Shown one piece after another: positions 1-5,266 of a stretch of 7,891 nucleotides of DNA. The notes under the pieces were generated by a model, which saw nothing but the letters and a program-made list of their open reading frames with translations, was not told where the DNA came from and did not search any database. Made by a program: the position numbers and the translations under genes. The stretch's first letter is position 1. Each line of letters begins with the position of its first letter. Origin of the DNA: an uncultured bacterium (lineage in GTDB: Bacteria > Patescibacteriota > Dojkabacteria > SC72); the NCBI GenBank assembly GCA_938015795.1, contig CALLXA010000077.1, positions 1-7,891 of the forward strand. Reading direction: 5' to 3'.

Positions 1-445
1 GAATATCTTCTATCGAAACAAATTCTCTATTCTGATCACCATATATGGTATATAAAAGCTCACCCTTCCTATCAAATATTTGAGTGCTTTGATCAGAAGA
101 TCTTTCAACTAATTCATCAGGAGAAGGAAGAGAGTTTTGTAAACTCTTCAAAAATATTCCCACACCTATTAAAGCTACACAACCTAGAAAAAATGATAAT
201 CCTAAAAGAACATACAGTATTTTCTTAGCCTTTTTTTTGAAATCACTATTCATTGTTGTGGATTTTTTCTGCTTTCCATTTGTTGCTTTATTACTACTGA
301 TGTTCTTACTACTATATTTCCTAAAATTCTTGTACTTATCCAAACCAGTAGGCATAGAAGCTCTAGAACCCAATCTTTTCATTGGCCTTCTCTTAGAGAT
401 CGGCGTACTAGATTTGGCATTGGTAAGACCTACACTATATTTCAT
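1..445 (-). CDS. Class A penicillin-binding protein (peptidoglycan glycosyltransferase/transpeptidase), N-terminal part only
   Basis: Reading the minus strand from an ATG at 445-443 gives 148 codons without a stop, running off the left edge, so only the N-terminus is present. Residues 1-75 are a polar cytoplasmic tail rich in Lys, Arg, Ser and Asn. Residues 76-99 are one hydrophobic membrane segment flanked by KKKAKK and K100, the expected type II anchor. Then comes LPSPDELVERSSDQST followed by QIFDRKGELLYTIYG, the pattern that precedes the GT51 glycosyltransferase domain of PBP1A-type enzymes. The family polymerises lipid II and cross-links peptides at the outer face of the membrane; the catalytic domains lie outside the window. 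An in-frame stop (TAG) lies 11 codons upstream, and a TTG five codons upstream is the only other plausible start. There is no Shine-Dalgarno sequence. It is transcribed divergently from hisS. The family call is secure; the subfamily is not. Confidence 0.85.
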   Translation of the reverse strand, partial: MKYSVGLTNAKSSTPISKRRPMKRLGSRASMPTGLDKYKNFRKYSSKNISSNKATNGKQKKSTTMNSDFKKKAKKILYVLLGLSFFLGCVALIGVGIFLKSLQNSLPSPDELVERSSDQSTQIFDRKGELLYTIYGDQNREFVSIEDI

Positions 446-494
446 GGATAATAGATACAAATTAAAATATGCATACTACGGCATAGCATATGTA

Positions 495-523
495 AATATA
501 TCTAATTTAAAAGAACTATTCAA
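495..523 (-). promoter_or_regulatory. Candidate promoter of the penicillin-binding protein gene
   Basis: On the minus strand TTGAAT (523-518) and TATATT (500-495) are separated by exactly 17 bases, close to the sigma-70-type consensus TTGACA-17-TATAAT. Transcription would start near 488, giving a leader of about 43 bases before the ATG at 445. That leader carries three GCATA copies on the plus strand (471-475, 481-485, 486-490) and the palindrome TATGCATA (468-475), but no ribosome-binding site. In AT-rich DNA such matches arise by chance, so this is a candidate only. Confidence 0.5.
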
Positions 524-553
524 CCTCATAACAAGATACATTTAAATACCTTG

Positions 554-562
554 TGATATAAT
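554..562 (+). promoter_or_regulatory. Candidate extended -10 promoter of hisS
   Basis: TGATATAAT at 554-562 is a perfect extended -10 element (TG, one base, TATAAT). No good -35 hexamer lies at the usual distance, as is common for extended -10 promoters. The transcript would begin near 569, leaving a leader of about 25 bases before the hisS ATG at 594. A second -10-like box, TATAAA at 583-588, lies five bases before the ATG and would give a leaderless message instead. Which one is used cannot be decided from sequence. Confidence 0.55.
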
Positions 563-572
563 AAATTTAACA

Positions 573-585
573 ATAAGTTACTTAT
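573..585. repeat. Short perfect inverted repeat in the hisS leader (possible operator)
   Basis: ATAAGT-T-ACTTAT is a perfect 6-base inverted repeat around one central base. It lies just after the predicted transcription start and before the hisS ATG. The position suits an operator, but the AT-rich composition makes chance occurrence quite possible, and no second copy was noticed elsewhere in the window. Confidence 0.25.
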
Positions 586-593
586 AAATATAT

Positions 594-1889
594 ATGACAA
601 AACTATCTACAAATCCATACAAAGGAACAAAAGACACATTTCCAAATGAAATGTATATACAAAACTACATTTTTGATACATGGAGTAATGTAGCGAGAAA
701 ATTTGGATATGAAGAATATGACACACCTTTAATAGAGGAAGTAGAGCTTTACAAAAAGAAATCCGGTGAAGATATTGCAAACAATCAACTATATAGCTTT
801 ACCGACAAGGGTGGTCGAGATATTGCATTAAGACCTGAAATGACACCTTCTTTGGCAAGAATGATTGCCTCTAAAAAGAATGAGTTATCACTTCCAATTA
901 GATGGTTTAACATTGGTAAATTCTACAGATATGAAAAACCTCAGAAGGGTAGAACTAGAGAATTTTTTCAATTAAATATAGATATATTTGGAGTTCAATC
1001 TTTACTAGCAGAAATTGAGATAATTCAATATGTCATGTCCGTCATGGAATCATTCAAAGCTCCGAAGGAGACATATGAGCTTAAAATAAATAATCGATAT
1101 CTGTTAGACTATCTTTTCAAAGATATTCTTAATTTAGATGAAGATAAAAAACAAATCGTTGGAAGAGCTATTGATAACTATGCAAAAATGGGCAAGGATG
1201 AATTCTATGAATATCTTAACGAAATAGGATTAACAGAAGAACAAATTTCAAATATCAAAGAGTATCTCTCTTGGACAATTGATGATTTAAAAGGCATTCG
1301 CGATATATCAAAAGGTGCAGATCAACTAATCGAGCTATTTGAATTAGCAGAAAAGCTCTCTCTTACAAATATCAAATTTGATCCTTCCATAATGAGAGGC
1401 TTTTTGTATTACACAGGCACAGTAATTGAGATGTTTGATATTGGTAGTAAAGAAAATCCAAGAGCTCTTTTTGGTGGAGGAAGATATGATGATCTTTTAG
1501 AGATCTTTGATGAAGAGAAACTTCCAGCATTTGGACTCGGTTGGGGAAATGTAACTATGCAAGACTACTTAGAAACATACAATCTTCTCCCAGAAAATAC
1601 AAATAACACACTGGTATTCATTCCTCTCTTAAACAGTTCCCTTTCTCTTGAAATAAATAATGTTGCTAAATATTTAAGACAGAATGATATTAATACAGAA
1701 TCTCAATTAGAATATACAAAGTTAAAGAAACAATTAAAGTATGCAGACAAAAAGAATATTCCTTGGGTAATAATAATTGGAGAAGAAGAAATAGAAAAAG
1801 GTATGGCACAACTAAAAAACATGAAAACAGGAGAGAATCAAAATCTAACTCTTGAAGAGATTGTTTCTGTTTTAAAAAAGAATTTGTAA
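594..1889 (+). CDS. hisS: Histidyl-tRNA synthetase (class II), divergent subtype
   Basis: This cytoplasmic enzyme charges tRNA-His with histidine using ATP. At 431 residues it has normal family length. Class II signatures are visible in order: the N-terminal PYKGTKD (8-14); LRPEMTP (79-85); motif 2 with RWFNIGKFYRYEKPQKGR (103-120) running to F124-F125-Q126; the histidine-binding loop RGFLYYTGTVIE (268-279) with R268 at the catalytic arginine position; and GGGRYDD (294-300). Residues from about 338 to the end form the anticodon-binding domain. Motif 3 reads AFGLGWGNVTM (312-322), with NVT where many HisRS have ER, and the histidine loop has L271 where RGLDYYT has Asp. As far as I recall, both traits mark an archaeal-like/CPR HisRS subset, so this is probably an active enzyme and not a HisZ-type paralogue. 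The ATG at 594 puts the conserved start at the expected distance. No Shine-Dalgarno is present. A regulator gene follows after 37 bases. Confidence 0.95.
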   Translation: MTKLSTNPYKGTKDTFPNEMYIQNYIFDTWSNVARKFGYEEYDTPLIEEVELYKKKSGEDIANNQLYSFTDKGGRDIALRPEMTPSLARMIASKKNELSLPIRWFNIGKFYRYEKPQKGRTREFFQLNIDIFGVQSLLAEIEIIQYVMSVMESFKAPKETYELKINNRYLLDYLFKDILNLDEDKKQIVGRAIDNYAKMGKDEFYEYLNEIGLTEEQISNIKEYLSWTIDDLKGIRDISKGADQLIELFELAEKLSLTNIKFDPSIMRGFLYYTGTVIEMFDIGSKENPRALFGGGRYDDLLEIFDEEKLPAFGLGWGNVTMQDYLETYNLLPENTNNTLVFIPLLNSSLSLEINNVAKYLRQNDINTESQLEYTKLKKQLKYADKKNIPWVIIIGEEEIEKGMAQLKNMKTGENQNLTLEEIVSVLKKNL

Positions 1890-1912
1890 AAATTTTGTAA
1901 ACTTACTTTCAA

Positions 1913-1918
1913 TATAAT
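1913..1918 (+). promoter_or_regulatory. -10 box implying a leaderless transcript for the regulator gene
   Basis: A perfect TATAAT occupies 1913-1918 in the 37-base gap between hisS and the regulator. Transcription normally starts about seven bases after the box, here at 1924-1927, and the ATG is at 1927. No convincing -35 hexamer sits 16-18 bases upstream. The arrangement suggests the gene can be transcribed without a 5' leader, in addition to any readthrough from hisS. The gap holds no terminator-like hairpin. Confidence 0.5.
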
Positions 1919-1926
1919 TATCCATT

Positions 1927-2622
1927 ATGTTGAAAGAATCTAACAACAGCGTACTTCTGATAGAATCTAATCAACAGCTCAGATCAATAATCAGGAACAT
2001 ACTTAAACAAGTTCCTGAAATAAATATAATTGAGAGAAACAAACTTGAGAAAGCAGATCTATTTTTAAAAGAAAAATCTGTTAATTTAATAATTACAAAT
2101 TCCAATGTTGCAAACATTTCTTCTTTAAGTTTTTGTAAGAACTTTAAAACAAAATATTCCACTTTAAGTACCAATATAGTTGTAATAACAAAAAACAAAG
2201 ACCTTAAACATCTTCTTGGTTATCTCGAAAACGGTGCTGACTATATTTTAAGCCTACCCTTTAAACCTGAATATCTAATTTTAATTGTTAAGAAGTGTTG
2301 TGGTTTAATTAATTCAAAAATAGAAACAGAAATAAGATATAAAAATTTATTAATTAATAAAAATAAACGCTACTTAATCTACAAAGAAGTTTTAATAAAA
2401 TTATCAATAATAGAGTATTTAATGTTGGAACTTCTTTTTAAAGAGAAATCCTCAATAAATACATATGAAATACAGAAATATTTGAATTACAAATTTAAAG
2501 AAGTTATTCCTCAAAAATATATCTATTTGTATATATCAAGAATAAATAAGAAGTTTGAGAAACAAACAGGTCTTAAATTAATAAAAAATGAGTACAGGGT
2601 AGGGTATTATTTAGCTATCTAA
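1927..2622 (+). CDS. Atypical OmpR/PhoB-family regulator with a degenerate receiver domain
   Basis: The 231 residues match the two-domain layout of OmpR-family transcription factors. Residues 8-128 follow the receiver fold (LLIES at strand 1, NLIITN at strand 3, IVVIT at strand 4, GADYILSLPF at strand 5). Residues 136-231 form a winged helix, with LSIIEYLMLELLF (159-171), a recognition-helix region around 196-213 (ISRINKKFE at 203-211) and the closing YRVGYYL (223-229). The phosphorylation residues are mostly lost: the acceptor Asp position is N58, the strand-1 acidic pair is E13-S14, and the strand-5 Lys position is L110; only T88 is kept. DNA binding is therefore likely, but phosphorylation at Asp is not. 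No histidine kinase lies nearby. The gene is even more AT-rich than its neighbours (8 G/C of 60 bases at 2341-2400). It has no Shine-Dalgarno, and its stop overlaps the mutS stop. Target genes are unknown. Confidence 0.8.
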   Translation: MLKESNNSVLLIESNQQLRSIIRNILKQVPEINIIERNKLEKADLFLKEKSVNLIITNSNVANISSLSFCKNFKTKYSTLSTNIVVITKNKDLKHLLGYLENGADYILSLPFKPEYLILIVKKCCGLINSKIETEIRYKNLLINKNKRYLIYKEVLIKLSIIEYLMLELLFKEKSSINTYEIQKYLNYKFKEVIPQKYIYLYISRINKKFEKQTGLKLIKNEYRVGYYLAI

Positions 2623-5219
2623 AGCTTCTTCTTCCATTCGGATATTTTATTTAAAGCTTCAATAGGAGTTATATTATCTATATCTATTTTTTGAATATCT
2701 CTTTCTATTTCAGAATCTTTTGCAGTAAAAAGTGGGTATTGAAAACCAGTAGTTTTTTCATTACCATTTTCTTTTCTTTTTACAACATTTATATCTTTTA
2801 AAAGATCTTTTTCAAACATACTTTCTTGTTCAAATCCTTCTAGTATTTCATTTGCTCTAACTATTACTTTGTCTGGTAACCCAGCCATCTTAGCAACATA
2901 GATTCCATAACTCCTATCTGTACCGCCTTGTACAATTTTTCTTAAAAATATAACTTCTCCAGATTCAAGATCTTCTTCTACTAAAACATTTAGATTCTTA
3001 ATTTTTTCTGGATTTCTTTCTGAAAGTTTTAATAATTCATGATAGTGTGTTGCAAAGAGAGTTCTTGCTTTAATTTCATTAACAAGGTACTCAGCTAAAG
3101 ACCAAGCAATACTAACTCCATCATACGTGCTTGTACCTCTTCCTATTTCATCCAAAACAATAAGGCTATACTTAGAAGCATTGTTTACAATATTTGCAGC
3201 TTCATCCATTTCTACCATGAAAGTACTACGACCACGAGAGAGATCATCAGATGCACCAACCCTAGTGAAAATTCTATCTACAATAGAGATATTAGCCTCT
3301 TTCGCAGGTACAAAGCATCCTATCTGAGCCATTAAAACAATAGTAGCCACCTGCCTTATATATGTTGATTTACCAGACATATTAGGTCCAGTAAGAATAG
3401 CCATATTTGAATCATTGAAATTCAAGTATGTATCATTTGAAACAAATTCCTCTTCCAAAATATCCTCTACAATAGGGTGCCTTCCACTTTGTATATCAAT
3501 AACTCCATCATTTTCACCTAAATCATAAATTTTAGGAATTACATAATTATTCTTTATAGAAAGATTTGCAAAGCCTGTTAAGATATCTAACTTAGCAACA
3601 TTTCTAGAAAGATTTTGTAATACTTCTAAATGAGGGAAGAAGCTATCTCTAAAGTCACAAAATATCTTATACTCCAAACCTCCAATTTTCTCCTCTGCAT
3701 TCAAAATTATACTTTCCTTCTCCTTTAATTCTTCAGTTATATATCTTTCACAATTAACCAATGTTTGTTTTCTTACATATCTATCTGGAACTTTACTCTG
3801 ATGAGTTTTAGTAACTTCAATATAGTAGCCAAATACTTTGTTAAAACCAATCTTTAGAGAGGTAATTCCTGTTTCAGATTTTTCCTTCTCTTCAAATTCT
3901 TTAATCCATGTTTTACTATTACCAGCCAAAGATCTTAATTCATCAATCTCTTGATTAATACCTTTTTTAAATATCCATCCCTCAGTTATTGCAATTGGTG
4001 GGTTATCAATAATACTACTTTCTATCTTATCTACTATGTTTCTAACTAATTCATTATCAAATTCTAAAAGTTTTTTATCAAAGTTCTCTCTCAAAATATT
4101 ATCAATATCCAAAACACTTTGTAACGATAGTTGTAATGCCTTCATATCTCTAGCATTTACTCTTTGAAGTCCTATCTTACCCGCAATCCTTTCAATATCA
4201 TTTATACCTTCCAGAAGTTCTTTAACTTTTAACAAAACCTTTTGATTGGAACACATTTCACTAACAATATTTAATCTTTCTTCAATACTTTTCCTATCTA
4301 TTAAAGGATTTAATATCCATGAGAAAAGTAATCTCTGTCCCATCCTTGTGGATGTATCATTTAATACTGAAAAGAGTGATCCTTTAGTTTCTCCAGAATA
4401 TGCATTAGATATTAGTTCTAAATTTCTAATAGTAGCTTCATCTAATACCATTCTTTTGTTTAATTTAATATATTTAGGTTTAAGAATATGTTTAGGATCC
4501 ATTAATTGTGTTTCCTTTATATATTCTAAAGCCATCGATACAGAGATTATCTCTATAGAGTCTTTTTTAATACCTATGGAGTCTGTATTTTTTATATTGT
4601 AAAACTGTTTTATTATTTCTTCAGAATACTCTTTATTCTTTAACCCTTTCTTTACAAAATGAACCGGAATATTTGAGAATATTAAATCTTTTTCATCTTC
4701 TAAAAGAATAATTTCTACTGGTTGATATGAAGATATTATTTCATTTACAAAATTAGTACTGTAATTACCTGAGATTAAAATCATCTCACCTGTAGACATA
4801 TCACACAAAGTAGAGGAGAGAAAATTCTTTTCTTTAACAAAAGTCACCATGTATGAATTTTTTATAGCATCAGCCTGTTCACCATCTAATGTCCCCGGGG
4901 TGATAATTCTAGTTACACCTCTTTTAACAATTCCTTGGGCAAACTTAGGGTCTTCTAATTGATCTACTACGACGACACAGTATCCTGCTTGTATTAATTT
5001 AGGCAAATATTGATCAATTGCTTTGTGTGGAAAACCTGCTAGTGGAGTAGGGTTTGTTTTTCTATCCCTAGTAGTCAATGTTATGTTTAGAATTTTAGAT
5101 GCCAATTTAGCATCATCTCCAAAGGTTTCAAAAAAATCACCCATTCTAAAAAGTAATATTTTATCTGGATATTGCTTTTTAAAGCCCAGATATTGTTTCA
5201 TCATTGGAGTTTCTTTCAT
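2619..5219 (-). CDS. mutS: DNA mismatch repair ATPase MutS (MutS1)
   Basis: MutS recognises base mismatches and small loops as a DNA-clamping dimer and, with MutL, starts strand-specific repair. At 866 residues it is close to typical MutS1 length. It opens with TPMMKQY (4-10), and the mismatch-reading Phe-x-Glu is intact as F29-F30-E31 in MGDFFETFGDDA. The ATPase has Walker A GPNMSGKST (611-619), the SRGRST signature (661-666), Walker B LIVLDEIGRGTST (686-698) and the ATHYHEL histidine loop (723-729). SYGIYVAKMAGLP (770-782) follows. QYPLF (827-831) matches a beta-clamp-binding pentapeptide, and PIEALNKISEWK (852-863) matches the usual MutS tail. The start at 5219 fits because the conserved TPMM follows at once and an in-frame TAG lies ten codons upstream with no other ATG between. 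There is no Shine-Dalgarno. The PEP-synthase-like gene precedes it by 38 bases. No mutL is in view. Confidence 0.97.
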   Translation of the reverse strand: MKETPMMKQYLGFKKQYPDKILLFRMGDFFETFGDDAKLASKILNITLTTRDRKTNPTPLAGFPHKAIDQYLPKLIQAGYCVVVVDQLEDPKFAQGIVKRGVTRIITPGTLDGEQADAIKNSYMVTFVKEKNFLSSTLCDMSTGEMILISGNYSTNFVNEIISSYQPVEIILLEDEKDLIFSNIPVHFVKKGLKNKEYSEEIIKQFYNIKNTDSIGIKKDSIEIISVSMALEYIKETQLMDPKHILKPKYIKLNKRMVLDEATIRNLELISNAYSGETKGSLFSVLNDTSTRMGQRLLFSWILNPLIDRKSIEERLNIVSEMCSNQKVLLKVKELLEGINDIERIAGKIGLQRVNARDMKALQLSLQSVLDIDNILRENFDKKLLEFDNELVRNIVDKIESSIIDNPPIAITEGWIFKKGINQEIDELRSLAGNSKTWIKEFEEKEKSETGITSLKIGFNKVFGYYIEVTKTHQSKVPDRYVRKQTLVNCERYITEELKEKESIILNAEEKIGGLEYKIFCDFRDSFFPHLEVLQNLSRNVAKLDILTGFANLSIKNNYVIPKIYDLGENDGVIDIQSGRHPIVEDILEEEFVSNDTYLNFNDSNMAILTGPNMSGKSTYIRQVATIVLMAQIGCFVPAKEANISIVDRIFTRVGASDDLSRGRSTFMVEMDEAANIVNNASKYSLIVLDEIGRGTSTYDGVSIAWSLAEYLVNEIKARTLFATHYHELLKLSERNPEKIKNLNVLVEEDLESGEVIFLRKIVQGGTDRSYGIYVAKMAGLPDKVIVRANEILEGFEQESMFEKDLLKDINVVKRKENGNEKTTGFQYPLFTAKDSEIERDIQKIDIDNITPIEALNKISEWKKKL

Positions 5220-5228
5220 CAGTGTGAA

Positions 5229-5237
5229 AGTATAGCA
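5229..5237 (-). promoter_or_regulatory. Extended -10 box of mutS, placed for a leaderless message
   Basis: On the minus strand TGCTATACT (5237-5229) fits an extended -10 (TG, one base, TATACT, one mismatch to TATAAT). Nine bases, TTCACACTG, separate it from the mutS ATG at 5219, so transcription would begin at about 5220-5222, almost on the start codon. No -35 match or ribosome-binding site is seen. This suggests mutS has its own start site besides any readthrough from the upstream gene. Confidence 0.5.
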
Positions 5238-5249
5238 TGAAAACTATAG

Positions 5250-5266
5250 GGGAGCTATTACCTCCC
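5250..5266 (-). terminator. Weak hairpin at the 3' end of the PEP-synthase-like gene
   Basis: On the minus strand GGGAG (5266-5262) and CTCCC (5254-5250) can pair around a seven-base loop that contains the gene's TAA stop. Only a short TTTT occurs downstream, after CCTATAG, so it is not a textbook intrinsic terminator. It might attenuate readthrough into mutS or protect the 3' end. It stands out because G/C clusters are rare in this window. Confidence 0.3.

Noticed and set aside
237..545. Plus-strand open frame of 102 codons with a hydrophobic start
   Set aside because: It lies opposite the penicillin-binding protein N-terminus; its hydrophobic, Leu-rich start is the antisense of that gene's Lys/Asn-rich tail. 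It resembles no family, while the minus-strand reading matches a known family clearly.
594..1889. HisZ (ATP phosphoribosyltransferase regulatory subunit) in place of HisRS
   Set aside because: The anticodon-binding domain, the catalytic arginine R268 and full motif 2 are present, and no his biosynthesis genes are adjacent.
1880..1901. Near-duplicate AATTTGTAAA / AATTTTGTAAA at the hisS stop as a regulatory repeat
   Set aside because: Two copies of a ten-base AT-rich string in AT-rich DNA are expected by chance and match no known element.
1971..2198. Minus-strand 75-codon frame inside the regulator gene
   Set aside because: Antisense shadow of a well-supported coding sequence, with no upstream signals and no recognisable product.
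2611..2624. TTTAG-CTAT-CTAAA hairpin at the regulator/mutS junction as a terminator
   Set aside because: A five-base stem with a single G-C pair and no following T tract on either strand is too weak to call.
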